From: Lindgomyces ingoldianus
Lineage: Eukaryota; Ascomycota; Dothideomycetes; Pleosporales; Lindgomycetaceae
DNA length: 64,000 bases
Direction of reading: 5' to 3'
Assembly (NCBI RefSeq): GCF_010093535.1
Contig: NW_022985173.1
Span: 415,919-479,918 of the forward strand
Below the pieces are notes generated by a model that saw only the letters and a list, made by a program, of their open reading frames with translations, ran no database searches and was not told the DNA's origin. Positions 11,426 through 21,975 of this stretch are shown in pieces. Position 1 is the stretch's first letter. The number at the start of each line of letters is the position of its first letter. The translations under genes and the position numbers were made by a program.

Positions 11426-12100
11426 TTACCAGCGTCGCGACATGAACTGCTGCTGGATCTGTCGGTTGGGAGAGACAGATGGCGGTGGGCTAGCAACAGC
11501 GCGTGTTGACGGGTCGACGATTGGAATAGCATTGCGGGTTCGTTGGGCTAGTGGCTGGTGTAGTTTAGTCTGGGAAGAGTTGTTCTGTTGGAAACCGGCC
11601 GGCGTATATGGATTAGGAGCAGAAGACAAGACGAAAGAAGGCGTCGGTTGAAGTTGATGCTGGAGTGGAGACTGTTCCGGCGAACCGCTCGACAAAGACG
11701 ACCGATCAGAGCCGGAGGAGTGAATGGATTGAAGCTGCGCATCGCCTGTTAGCCTTGGTTTATCGCAGTGTTGGTGACGCAGGACGGGTGGCGAATCCCG
11801 CGAGATGGCACGGAGACAAAAGTCGCTTACATCATCATCAGTGAGCAGGTGGAAGGGGCAGAATATCTCATCGTCCTCCAAGTCGAAGGACCTTGCGGCC
11901 TCGAAGTCCCGCTTGAAGGCGGTGACGTTTGCAGGCTCTACAACAAACTCCTTCGGCGTTCGTACCTGGCGGAACTGCTTGTGGTGTTGAGATGCCGAGA
12001 GTCGGGGGGCTCTCCGTGATCGGCCCCCATGGTGGTTATGTGAATGGGTATTCAAATGCGACGGGTGATGCTGTCCACCGAAGCTGTAGAACTGCGACAT
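11426..12100 (-). CDS. Conserved Ser-rich protein of unknown function
   Basis: Coding exons 12100-11831 and 11734-11426 on the minus strand give 192 residues. The N-terminus is His/Asn/Arg-rich (GGRSRRAPRLSAS), then comes an acidic aromatic stretch with SFDLEDDEIFCPFHLLT, and after the splice QSIHSSGSDRSSLSSGSPE, a Ser-rich likely phosphorylated segment. From memory, proteins with these two blocks in this order recur in filamentous ascomycetes as uncharacterised products. The tail is Gln/Pro/Ser-rich and likely disordered. The 96-base intron 11735-11830 has GTAAGC and CAG ends and a GCTAAC branch site, but it is a multiple of three and has no stop, so retention would add 32 residues. No domain, signal peptide or membrane segment is seen. 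Confidence 0.72.
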   Translation of the reverse strand: MSQFYSFGGQHHPSHLNTHSHNHHGGRSRRAPRLSASQHHKQFRQVRTPKEFVVEPANVTAFKRDFEAARSFDLEDDEIFCPFHLLTDDDVSDFCLRAISRDSPPVLRHQHCDKPRLTGDAQLQSIHSSGSDRSSLSSGSPEQSPLQHQLQPTPSFVLSSAPNPYTPAGFQQNNSSQTKLHQPLAQRTRNAIPIVDPSTRAVASPPPSVSPNRQIQQQFMSRRW

Positions 12101-14180
12101 TTCTTACGGGCGGTTGCGGATGGCGTTGTGGACGAAGAGTGGGTGAGGGGGGGGGGGGGCGTCTCGGGGTTGATGAGGGCTGCGAGGCGGTGGAGTGATC
12201 GGAGGGAATGCGAGGCCACAACAGAGGCGAAACAACAAAGGGGTTGATGGGCGGGTATGGCGCAAGTGGTCGTTGAGCAACGCAATGGAGTAGAGGTGAG
12301 GGGCGAGATAGCGGAGCGGAGGAGTATTAACTACGATGTTGCGATGCGAGGCGGAGCATATGGTTCAAGAAGGTGGGAGGGAAACAGAGGAGGATGGGCG
12401 AGTGATGAAGGCTGGGTCACTGGCGGGTCTCTCTGCTAAAAGGCTGAGCAGGACCCACCCGTCGGCCGCCCATTGGCCGTCCCGCGTTGCCACCGCTCTG
12501 CGCGCCCCCCAATCAGCAGCTAGCGCAGGCACTAGTGTTCACTAGCTGGTCCGGGCGACACTAAGTTGAGCATGGCGGGCCAGGGCATGCACGTCTCGAG
12601 GCCACCAGAGATCAAAGTCGTCCGCCCTCCGCGCATCCCCAAGGGCAGTGGCCGGCCTCTCAGTGAGCTTTGCTGGCACCTGGCGGCAGCGCTGGTGCCC
12701 GAGCGACTTTTGCAGCGACAACGACAACGCTCAATCTCAGTTACCTCACTGCGACAACGTCGTGCCATCGGTCGCTCCCGCTGCGCCCAAGGAGCGCTCC
12801 CCATGTTTAGGACCCCAGGAGCTCTGAACCGGAGGCGTAGCATGTCAAACAACTTATGCACTGCACGCTAGAACTTGCCCGCCGCTCACAGGCTCTCAGG
12901 CTTACAGCCTCGGGCGTCGTGGGCTGGCATCGTGGGCTGGCATCGTGACCCCAATCTCTTGTTGACCGCTGTTGACCGCTCCTTTTCGCTCCCCTCATGC
13001 AGGCGGTTCTGTCGTCGCTGCATTCGTCGCTTGCTCCTCAGCTGTTCTCGCTCTTCCAGCGGCGGCCATGCCAGCAGAATTGATTAATTCCCGATCGCTG
13101 GAAGCTTTTCCGCGCTTGCTAGTCTTCGGCTGCAGCGCCTTCACCAAGTCCGGAGCACCGTCTGCGCAGCTGTTCTTCTCTGGGGTAGCTGCAGCACTAA
13201 AAGCAGCACACAAGCAGTGCCTCACTCCCCGAATACCCCTTCTGCAAGTGGCTGGAACGGGATTCTGTGAATCGCTGGAGTGAGCGAGTCCTTGACCACT
13301 CGCGAAATCATTAGTTGTCGGGTTCTGCAATTTCTGCATCCCCTCTTTGGGGTTTGCGCTGCCCTCCCCCCCCCAACGGACCCTCATTCTAGTGGGTGAG
13401 ATGCAAAGCGCCGGGTTACCCACGCTTGATCACAGTAACGGTGCATTTTTCGGTCAGCGCCTGATGCTTCCAGACGCTCGCCGTGTCTAACACCCTCCCA
13501 CCTCTCCGCTCTCGTGGGTCGCTTGTCGCCAGAACGAAGACCCTGAGCTTGTGTGACCTTGCGAAACCTTCCAATCATTAAGCAGGCGATGTCGAGGAAT
13601 CGAATTGCGTGGCTCCCCAACGGTTTCCCAGGCGCAAGCCATAATTAGCACCCTTGACGCTCGAGGGGGGCCGACAACACTCCACAGTCGCCTGCTCGTG
13701 CCTTTGCAGCAGTTTCTCGCTGTCAGGGAGCGTTCCATCTGCTCCTCGAAACCCGCTCTGGCACAGCCAAGCTTACTGCTTGAACCTTGGCGATCGCCTT
13801 GTTGCTCTCCAAACATTGTCAGCTCACACTATCTCCACCTGTCGTGTGGGGGAGTTTACAGAAGGTGCTGATGCCGCGCGGAGAGTTAATCAATGTGAAT
13901 ACAGGCGAGAGCGCTCGCGAAGAGTGGTGGTGGGTTGAACATCCTGGGATACTATGTTGCTCACTGCATTAAGTGCTGAGTTTGAGGTCAGCACCTAAAT
14001 TAACGGCCTCCCCAGCCTGCAGCGTGCTGCGCATCTTGAGAGAGTGGTAGCACAGCCGGCGATAGTCGAAGCTCAGGATATCGCAACGCCATCGATGTCA
14101 TCATGCCACTTCGGCCGCACTTGAAACAGCCTGCAATGTCCAAGCCCGAAACTTAGTCGATAAGGCATGATTAATAGCTG
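12101..14180. other. 2-kb intergenic region, GC-rich, no gene seen
   Basis: This region is upstream of the Ser-rich protein gene and downstream of ssn8. It contains a run of G at about 12147-12158 and two neighbouring tandem duplications at about 12920-12946 (GGGCTGGCATCGT twice) and 12961-12980 (GTTGACCGCT twice). Open frames of up to 142 codons on both strands have no family resemblance. Likely a long promoter or 5' leader. Confidence 0.4.
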
Positions 14181-15166
14181 TCATTTGTCCAATCCTCTCG
14201 CCTTTACAAATTTAGCAATCTGATCTTTACATGTCTTATCGGTATAACACTCCCACACCTCATAAAGGGATATAAGCTCCTGGGTACACTCCACGACGGC
14301 CTCGATGTCGACACTACTTTCTGCTAGCCAGTCCACCAACTTCTGGACTCGGTTCTGCGTCCCTTGTGCAGCAGCATTCCGAGCATTTCCTAGAGTCTGC
14401 AACGCATTGCTGACTCCTGCGGCATGCAGCTGAAGACCACCCTGCGTCGGCTTAAGGACAACGGCAAGAAACATCGCCGTGATTGCAATCACGTGAGGTG
14501 CATGGAGAAGAGGAAGATCTGTCAGATAGTGGTCGTTGATGATTGACCATGCTAGTGCATTTTCCTCCTGAGTTAGCTGGAAGTGAGTCTGCAGTTCTGC
14601 GAGGCTGCGGTATGGATGGTGGATGATGAGCTGTGAATTCATTTCTGAGATGAGCGTGAACTCGCATTCGCCAATCTTGGAGATGTCATTGAAGGATGTG
14701 TCTGTTGTGTGTGTCAGTGAGTGTGAGCAATCTTGGAGAACGAGGACCTTACCCCAGCAGTGACGGGCTTCTGCTAATATCATCCGGATATGCTGGGGAC
14801 ACTCCTCCATCTTGCAAGATAGGTAGAGAGAAGTCGCAAGAACGAGGGCAGGATTGGTGCGGCGAATTTCTACCTTGGTGTAGAATCGCCGTACGTAGAC
14901 CTGGGCAGTGGCCAAGGCCTGTTGCCGTATTCCGAGGGGCCTTGCCATTTTAGACAGCTCTGAGAGAGATCAGTTGACGTCTGGAAGGAGAGCATTAGCG
15001 ACCCACGGTGATAGAAATATATGCTTAGATGCCGCCTGTCGGGCAAAGGATATAAGTTCACCAGATTCCTCTCCGACTCTTCAAGCTTCTTGCGTTCAAG
15101 TGTCAGTTGCTGCTTTGTGAATGTCCAGTACTTCCGCTGAGTCGATTCCCAGTAGCTTGCCGCCAT
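14181..15166 (-). CDS. ssn8: Cyclin C, RNA polymerase II Mediator kinase-module subunit
   Basis: Coding exons on the minus strand are 15166-15007, 14959-14753 and 14701-14181, giving 295 residues. It is the cyclin partner of the Cdk8/Ssn3 kinase in the Mediator CDK module, acting in the nucleus on transcription. The N-terminus ([14 protein letters not shown]) and the cyclin box are characteristic: [34 protein letters not shown], then [21 protein letters not shown] after the second intron, and a second cyclin fold containing [11 protein letters not shown]. Length matches other filamentous-fungal Ssn8 proteins (about 300). The first intron is short (47 bases) and makes a split Gln codon. The gene is divergent from the calcium-binding carrier gene, 547 bp apart. 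Confidence 0.95.
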
Positions 15167-15713
15167 ACTGGAGGATGAAGACCCGCTGATAAGGGAGCCT
15201 CGAAGAATATTATTATCAACGATGGACCAACTCGAGTAAGATGAGTGCGAGTGTCACTCCTCGCAACGAGTGAAGGAAGCGACGAGGATGCCGTTTTGGG
15301 AAAGGCATGCAAGTTCTGAGCAGGTCACCACATCCTGCAGCCGAAGACACCGGTCGAAGTCTGCCCGTCGTTCACCTCGACAAAAAGGAGAGCAGCTCAC
15401 TTCCGGAAGAGGCGGGCTGATGTTGAAGTCGATGTGGCGGGGGTGCAGCTCCCGAATGGCGGCGATTCCATGGCTCGGTGCCGCCGTCCCGATGTTTGCC
15501 GAGCTAGGCCCATTTAGGACCCCTCTTCAACCTTCAACATTCATCATAACGGCGCCCCGCTACCTTTCATCATTCCGGCGAAACCTATGGGTGCATGCCC
15601 TCTCACTACCATTCTGTCATCAATTCACTACGCCACCGTCTACAGACACGCCTTCGCTCGTGCGCCACCCCTCCCAGCCATGATAGACCACAGATAACGC
15701 ACTCGCGAAGAAG
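15167..15713. promoter_or_regulatory. Divergent promoter region, ssn8 / calcium-binding carrier
   Basis: This 547-bp region lies between two start codons on opposite strands and must carry both promoters. Only short open frames without family resemblance occur here. I see no sharply defined factor site. Confidence 0.5.
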
Positions 15714-17768
15714 ATGGATACAGAAACCGCGAATGCCCAGGATCAGGACGCGCGGGTGGACGCACTCTGGGCTACACTCGATGAGCGTAAGCAGGGCAAG
15801 CTGGACATAGCTGCCCTCAAGAAAGGGCTGCGGAAGCTGGATCATCGTATGCCCGCGTACCTAGCCCTTCCCGCGGTAGCTAAGCCATGGCACAGCCCTG
15901 AAAAATGCGGATCATCTTCTCGACGAGGTGATGAAGACTGTCGATACCGACGGAGACGGGTGCATTCAGTACAACGGTCAGCGTTCGAGCAAAGTCACAA
16001 TCATTGCCCTCCGTGGCTGACCCCGCGTTTAAGAATTTCGCACCTTCGTGCACCAGACAGAAAAGGAGCTCCTCGCACTGTTCAGGAGCATTGACTTCAA
16101 CCATGACGGCAAGCTTTCGAAAGACGAGCTTCAAGCCGCCTTCAAACGAGCTGGCCTCGCTGTGCCTAGTTCTAAACTTGATAACTTCTTCCTCGAAGTT
16201 GATGCCAACCATGACGGGGTCATTAGCTTTGAGGAGTGGCGGTAAGTAGCCGTGGTGAAGGTAAATGATTATTCACTGATCAAACGATGAAGCGACTTTT
16301 TGCTGTTCATCCCAGCCACCGTGCCGAACCTGAAGGCGGTGCTGTCGTACTTCTCGGCGACAATGAAAGTGAATCTGGAGGGAGATGTACAGATTAGCGA
16401 CGATTCGATCCAAGGTTTAGGTACTCCACAACAATTTCTTCGTACTCTCTTTGGTTCTTTACTTCTTGTCGCTAGAACGCCACCGCAGTCTTCCTTTCCA
16501 CCCGATCAATCCAGCAGCTGCGAAATGTCTGAATTCGCTGCCTCCCCCGCGCAATCCCTCCCGCCACGCCCTGACCTTCATGACATTCACCTTCCCATCA
16601 CGGAAGCGCAGAAAGGCCTCTGGCAGAGTTTCAAATCCATGCTGATTGCTTGCGTTCCCAATCCAGGCTATTTCGTGGCGGGAGGTCTTGCAGGAATTGT
16701 ATCTCGCACTTCTACCGCCCCCCTCGACCGACTTAAAGTCTACCTTATCGCGCAAACGAGCGTCGCCCAAGAAGCTGTTTCGGCAGCAAAGTCTGGAACT
16801 GTCTTCCAAGCTGCCGTGAACGCCTGGAAGCCGATGGCTGTCGCCACGAGGGAGCTATGGCAGGCAGGCGGTATGCGCAGTCTTTACGCAGGTGAGTCGT
16901 AGTCGTGCTTTCATCCAGGCCTTGGGCGGGCTGACTCTACTAGGTAATGGCTTAAATGTGGTCAAAGTTATGCCAGAGTCAGCGATAAAGTTTGGCTCCT
17001 ATGAGGCTGCGAAGCGGGTTTTTGCGAAGCTTGAAGGCCACAACGATCCGAACACGATCCACTCATGGTCCAAATTTGTCGCTGGCGGCGTTGGGGGTTC
17101 GTAACTGGCCGGCTCCTTCACCAAGGTGTTCTCACTGATTGTGGCAGGCATGATCTCGCAGTTCGCAGTCTATCCGATTGACACACTCAAATTGTAAGTT
17201 GACCAAGCGACCGAACGAGTCTGACCCTCGAATAACTCTGCCCCACAGCCGCATGCAATGCGAAACCGTCTCTGGAGGTTTGCACGGCAACAAGCTCATC
17301 ATCGCTACCGCGAAGAAGATGTGGCGTAGCGGAGGCATCGTCGCATACTACCGTGGCCTTCCAATGGGCCTCTTCGGCATCTTTCCGTACGCAGCTCTTG
17401 ATCTCGGCACGTTTGAGTACCTCAAGCGTGCAATTGCAACTCGCAATGCTAAGAAGCGCGGCTGCCATGAAGAGGATGCTGAGCCTGGAGGCTTCATGAC
17501 CGCAGCAATCGGCGGTTTTTCAGGCGCCTTTGGAGCAAGCGCTGTCTATCCCCTCAATCTCCTCCGAACTCGACTGCAGAGCCAGGGCACCGTTCTACAT
17601 CCACGAACTTACACTGGCATCGTGGATGTCACCCGCCAGACAATACAGGGCGAAGGAGTCAGGGGGCTCTTCAAAGGTCTTACTCCAAATCTTCTGAAGG
17701 TCGTTCCTGCGGTTTCCATCACCTACGTCGTCTATGATAAGTCGAAGAAGATGATAGGTATCCGCTGA
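15714..17768 (+). CDS. sal1: Calcium-dependent mitochondrial ATP-Mg/Pi-type carrier (SCaMC/Sal1 family)
   Basis: Seven coding exons (15714-15846, 15896-15976, 16034-16241, 16293-16891, 16944-17096, 17148-17193, 17249-17768) give 579 residues with all phases consistent. The N-terminal third has three canonical EF-hand loops starting at Asp61 (DTDGDG), Asp92 (DFNHDG) and Asp128 (DANHDG), plus a degenerate one near residue 22. Three carrier repeats follow, with APLDRLKVYL, YPIDTLKFRM and YPLNLLRTRL. The Asn in place of Asp in the third signature is normal for this family. Members sit in the inner mitochondrial membrane and exchange ATP-Mg for phosphate, stimulated by cytosolic calcium sensed by the EF-hands. 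A variable Pro/Ser-rich linker (about 165-220) joins the halves. Introns of 47-57 bases interrupt EF-hands and carrier repeats. Confidence 0.93.
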
Positions 17769-18512
17769 AGCATTCGGCCCCATTCTCCATTTCTATAAAG
17801 CATGAAACTTTAGGTTCACTTGCAACTTTCTCGCCGTTCCAGCCCTATAACCTGAGAAGCCTACATCCAACCCGCCTCCATTCACCTTAAATGTCACGCG
17901 GCACTTTCAGCCTAAGCTGTGACGAGTGTATCACCACTCCGGTTTCCAATTGCACATAGAGATACCCCGTTCCATAAATTCACCTCTGAACAGGAGGCAC
18001 GACGTTCCGACGACTAGAATTCTACCTCTCCGGCTGTGGCCTGTCTCCTACACTTTGCATCCCTGGGCTTTGGAGCGAGGCGTTTGGATCAAATCTTCCT
18101 AGGATAGATCATGACAGATGTTGCATATGTCCCCTGACCGACATATCGGATTGTCTAAGGAGGACGATTATTGGAGGCTGGGCTGGATAGTAGCATGTGT
18201 TGTATCGTAGACCAATCAATGAATACAAGCTTCTAATGCTAAAGTGCACGCATACGTTTCTTACAGAAGCTTAAGAGAGCGGAGATTTCTTTTTTTTATT
18301 ATTCAGACCTCCTCCCTATCTTGCGGTTGTAGCTACATTTAGAGAACTCAATACGCTTTCAAAATCAGATGCCGAGGATGATACCAAGGGAACGCCGGCG
18401 GGGGATGCTAGCGTGTCATAAATGGGCTTGTGGTTTGGCGTGAGGTTCGTGGTGTTACAGGTAAGATACAGTGGGAGGTCGGCCAACGTCTAGTTCAGAA
18501 GCGAGAATGCGT
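17769..18512. other. Interval between convergent genes
   Basis: This is the 3' flank of the carrier gene and of hsp10. No coding sequence is evident. A T-rich tract at about 18290-18301 and A/T-rich stretches fit 3' UTR and polyadenylation regions. Confidence 0.45.
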
Positions 18513-19039
18513 TTACTCGTTGATCTTGGCCAGGAGTCTGCCATGGTGAGTGCTTGCGAGGACTTAGAGGGACAGGAATAGACGTACTCGTGGTCGCGGA
18601 AGAGGGAGTACTCCTCATCGCCGACTTTGATGGGGCTGCCACCGAACTACCGCGCATGTCTCGTCAGCAATCTACACATTCCCATGAACCTCAACATCCA
18701 TTCTTCTCTCCCTCCTCCCAACCCAACCCAACCCTAACCTATTTTACGAATCAACTCACCTGTGGAATCAAAACCTTGTCTCCCGGCTGCACACTCGGCG
18801 CAATCCTCTGCCCATCCTTGTTCATGGCACCGGGACCCACGGCCAATACCTTCGCCTCGTTCAATTCCTTGACGGAGCTCTCGGGCAGGAAGATGCCGCC
18901 CGCGGTCTTAGTATCGGCTTTTATGCGCTGGACGAGAATGCGGTCTAGGAGAGGGGCGATGGAGCGGACGGATTTGAGGGCGGTGGACTGAGATAGTTAG
19001 TAAATGGCACTGGCTTGGGGGTGGAGTGGGAATTACCAT
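18513..19039 (-). CDS. hsp10: Mitochondrial co-chaperonin Hsp10 (GroES family)
   Basis: Coding exons on the minus strand are 19039-19037, 18987-18760, 18646-18588 and 18537-18513, giving 104 residues, the normal family length. Hsp10 caps the Hsp60 ring in the mitochondrial matrix and cooperates in ATP-dependent folding. Diagnostic segments are PLLDRILVQRI, the mobile loop KADTKTAGGIFLPE, VLAVGPGAMNKDG, GDKVLIPQFGG and EEYSLFRDHE. The first coding exon consists of the ATG alone, followed at once by a GTAATT donor; the second exon starts TCC ACC GCC. No other in-frame ATG gives a complete N-terminus. A heat-shock-element-like sequence lies about 135 bp upstream. The gene is head-to-head with the tRNA-lysidine synthase gene. 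Confidence 0.95.
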
Positions 19040-19361
19040 TTTGAGAGGAGGAGATGTGAGGATTTTTGTAGAGGATAGATTTAAAGGGCTGCTGAGGGAA
19101 AGGAGCTGCAGGGTCAGGGTATACTGAGGAATTGGTGAGGAGATTCGAATTGGAGATGAAGTTTTCCAGATGATCTCGAACTTTCTGGGTTGGTCTGTGC
19201 GCCTGCAGGGATGGTCAAGCTCTGAGCATCAACCTCGGATCAATTAGTTTTGGCCATTTACACGCTCGTTCCTCTCCACACTTTCTTCGTGGACTATTGT
19301 GTTTTCTTGCACCAAGGCTTCGGAAGTGTGTCGAGCTTGGTTGCATGCCAGCGCTCCGTAT
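19040..19361. promoter_or_regulatory. Bidirectional promoter, hsp10 / tilS-like gene
   Basis: Only 322 bp separate the two start codons, so the genes must share regulatory DNA. Both products are predicted to work in mitochondria (protein folding and tRNA modification), which makes shared control plausible but unproven. Confidence 0.6.
19173..19187. promoter_or_regulatory. Heat-shock-element-like site
   Basis: The sequence has a GAA-nn-TTC core (GAACTTTC at 19178-19185) preceded at the correct spacing by an imperfect third unit (ATC for TTC). Heat-shock factor binds alternating GAA/TTC units. Its position upstream of hsp10 supports the call; the match is short. Confidence 0.45.
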
Positions 19362-21480
19362 ATGCGGGGAAGCAATGTCCTCAGGTTGAGGAGATGTCTC
19401 CCCATCCACCGACATCATGTTTCGAGTCCACGGTGGTATAGCGCTTCCGCTGAGCCTATAAGCGATGAGGAGTTCTTAGAGGCGTGTAGGAGTGTGTATC
19501 CACGCAGGAAATGGCATCCTTGGCTGAAAATTGGTGTGTGATCGCCAGCTAGATGTAACCATTATGCTGGACGGATAGAACTAACAGAGATGTATTAGGT
19601 CTTGCGGTCAGCGGCGGCGTGGATTCTATGGCCCTTGTCACCCTGTATTCAAGAGCATTGCGGTCGAACACGCAGTTACCGAAGTGTCATGGGATAATTA
19701 TCGATCATAGAGCTCGAGAAGAGAGCTCGGAAGAAGCGGAATGGGTTGCAGATCAATTGAGAACAAAATGTGAATTTTCAGCACTTGATATCCACAGCTT
19801 TGACACCGTTGACGTAGATTAGTTGATATTGACTCCTCAATCGTCAAGCTCGAATGGCCCAAAAACATTGATCTAAACGACACAAAGAGATTCGAAACCG
19901 AAGCCCGTACTCTTCGTTACCAAGCTTTAGGCCGAGCATGCAAAGACCATGATATAAGCTCTCTCCTGGTAGCACACCACGCTGACGATCAGGCGGAAAC
20001 CATCCTTATGAGACTCATCAAAGGGAGATGGAGGTCGGGACTTCAGGGTATGCAAAGCGTGCAATCGATACCTGAATGCTATGGTATTTACGGAGTCCAC
20101 AACAGTGGTGGTATCGAAAACGAAAGGACTAAAGACTTCAACCTGCCGCTCCCGATTGAGAAGGGAAAGATTGAAGTGCTGCGCCCGCTTCTTGGGTTTG
20201 AAAAGAGTCGCTTTATCGCAACATGCGAAGAGCACTGTACAAAATGGGTAGAAGACAAGACAAACCAGGACAAAACACTCACCTCCCGCAACGCTATCCG
20301 GCACATCCTGCGACATCACAAACTCCCTCAAGCGCTTACCCCTCGATCTCTAGTCTCCCTCGCCAACAACATGCAGTCACGCGTTAAATCGGAGCGCAAA
20401 TTTGCAGAAACCCTCTTCAACAATGCGCCCATGCAACTCAACCTCCAAACCGGATCCCTCATTGTCCGCTTTCCCCACACGGCCGCCCTCCTTTCCCGTC
20501 CCATCATAACCGAGTCCGACAAAAGAGCCGCCCGAAACACGGCTACGCTGCTCCTCCACCGAGTCGCAGAACTCGTAAGCCCCAAAGAGTTCTCCACAAT
20601 AGGTCAACTCGCCTCTGCCGTCGATAGAATCTGGCCATCTCTCACCATCGACTTTCCCGATAAAGCTAGCAAAAAAACACTGAACATAGAAGCCTTCTCC
20701 ATGACCGGAATCCACTGGGCAAAATGGAACAAACCTAGCATATTCGGTCTCACGGGGACGCTCCAGGCCCATCATCCGTACGAATGGCATCTGTGGCGAC
20801 AACCACCGCACGAGTACGAGCTCGAGGAAAAGTCGATCCGCATCCCGTCGTCCACAAAACGACCCGAGGAAGCGTGGAAATGGCATTTTTTTGATGGTCG
20901 GTACTGGATCCGTATAAGGAATAGGCTCCTTAGACAGGATCTTACGGTTAGGCATTTCACGGACCGGGATCTTGCGGAATTGGGTCAATCGGTGAACTTT
21001 GCAAGCGCAGAGGGAGATGCAGCCGAAAGTCGAGATCGAGATGGAAAACACCCAATGCAAAACGCAACTCGACGCCTCAGCCTAGTCGCCTCAGACTATG
21101 CCTTCATAAAAACTGCCCTGGGCCTCATAAAGCCGCACCCCCTGCGCCGCACGCTTCCTGCTATCTTCACTAAGTCTCTCGGCAAGGATGTGCTGATTGG
21201 CTTGCCTACCCTTGACTGGGCAATAACCGACGCCGCGTTTGCGGTCCGGTTCTGGGACCGGATTCATGCGCCCTGGGAAGTGAGGTATAAGAATGTTGAT
21301 ATGGGGAAGAAGTCGTTGAAGAAGTCGGTTGCGAGGGGGATACGGAGGAGAGATGTCCTTGATGTTATGAGGGGGGCGCAGCAGGGGTTTATGTGGATGC
21401 GGGATGAAGATTTGGAGGGGAAGGGGAAGGTTGGAGGTGGAGGGAAGGAGAGGAAAGATAAGCTAGGTTTTATCAGGTAA
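19362..21480 (+). CDS. tilS: tRNA(Ile)-lysidine synthase (TilS family), predicted mitochondrial
   Basis: Coding exons 19362-19533, 19599-19769 and 19823-21480 give 666 residues. TilS enzymes use ATP and lysine to convert C34 of tRNA(Ile2) to lysidine so that it reads AUA. The PP-loop motif SGGVDS is at residues 62-67, and downstream are HHADDQAETILMRLIKG and the segment TSRNAIRHILRHHKLP, all typical of the family. The N-terminus is rich in Arg, Ser and His without early acidic residues, as in a mitochondrial presequence. Without the 53-base intron 19770-19822 the gene would appear frameshifted: the frame before it ends in TAG at 19822 and the frame after it is shifted. Splicing GTGAAT...TTAG restores one frame. 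The long C-terminal half (about residues 250-640) is fungal-type and poorly conserved. Confidence 0.9.
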
Positions 21481-21975
21481 AATGACGTCTCCACCAGGAG
21501 AAGACTTATAGTTTGAGTGAATACAGCTTCACATGAAGTTTATGTATGCGAAGTATTGAAGAACGGCAGTGCTTGTCGACTTACAGAACATAACCAGAAT
21601 CTAGAGAGACACAAAGGAAAAGGCGTGGATGAGACTTTCGACAGCAAGCCTCCAGTTAGTGACGCACAGACCTAAATATCGTCCGGCCCAATAGCCAGCC
21701 TACATGCTCCCAAAACGCCAACGCCATTTATGCTCCAGTATCATACCTCCCGTAAACTCCCTCCCCATGGATGCCCATACATCCTGTTCACCCGTTTAGT
21801 TTCGCAGGTGCTTCCCCCTCCACCATCTCATCCTCGTCCTCATCCATTCATCCCCGCCCACACCCATTCATCCCCGCCCACACCCATTCATCCCCACCCA
21901 TTCACCCCCATTTATCACCACCATTCATCACCACCGATTCACCACCGGCCATTCATTCCCACACACTCACAGCTC
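21481..21975. other. Interval between convergent genes, with minisatellite
   Basis: This is the 3' flank of the tilS-like gene and of syn8. Apart from the tandem repeat listed separately I see nothing coding. Confidence 0.45.
21841..21968. repeat. Imperfect tandem repeat (CCCATTCATCCCCGCCCACA family)
   Basis: A unit of about 20 bases, CCCATTCATCCCCGCCCACA, occurs nearly perfectly two to three times from 21841 to 21900, then decays into shorter CATTCA/CACCAC-type variants to about 21968. It abuts the stop codon of syn8 on the opposite strand, so it lies in or near that 3' UTR. Confidence 0.75.

Noticed and set aside
16410..16470. Possible intron in the calcium-binding carrier after the GLG codons (GTACTC...GCTAG).
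   Set aside because: Splicing there shifts into a frame that stops soon. Reading through gives a linker that joins properly to the first carrier repeat.
18715..18740. CCCAACCCAACCCTAACC, telomere-like.
   Set aside because: Only one CCCTAA unit and it lies within an hsp10 intron; a C-rich chance run is more likely.
19770..19830. Apparent frameshift and in-frame stop in the tRNA-lysidine synthase gene.
   Set aside because: A 53-base intron (GTGAAT...TTAG with a TTGAC branch-like site) removes the stop, restores one frame and gives a sensible family sequence.
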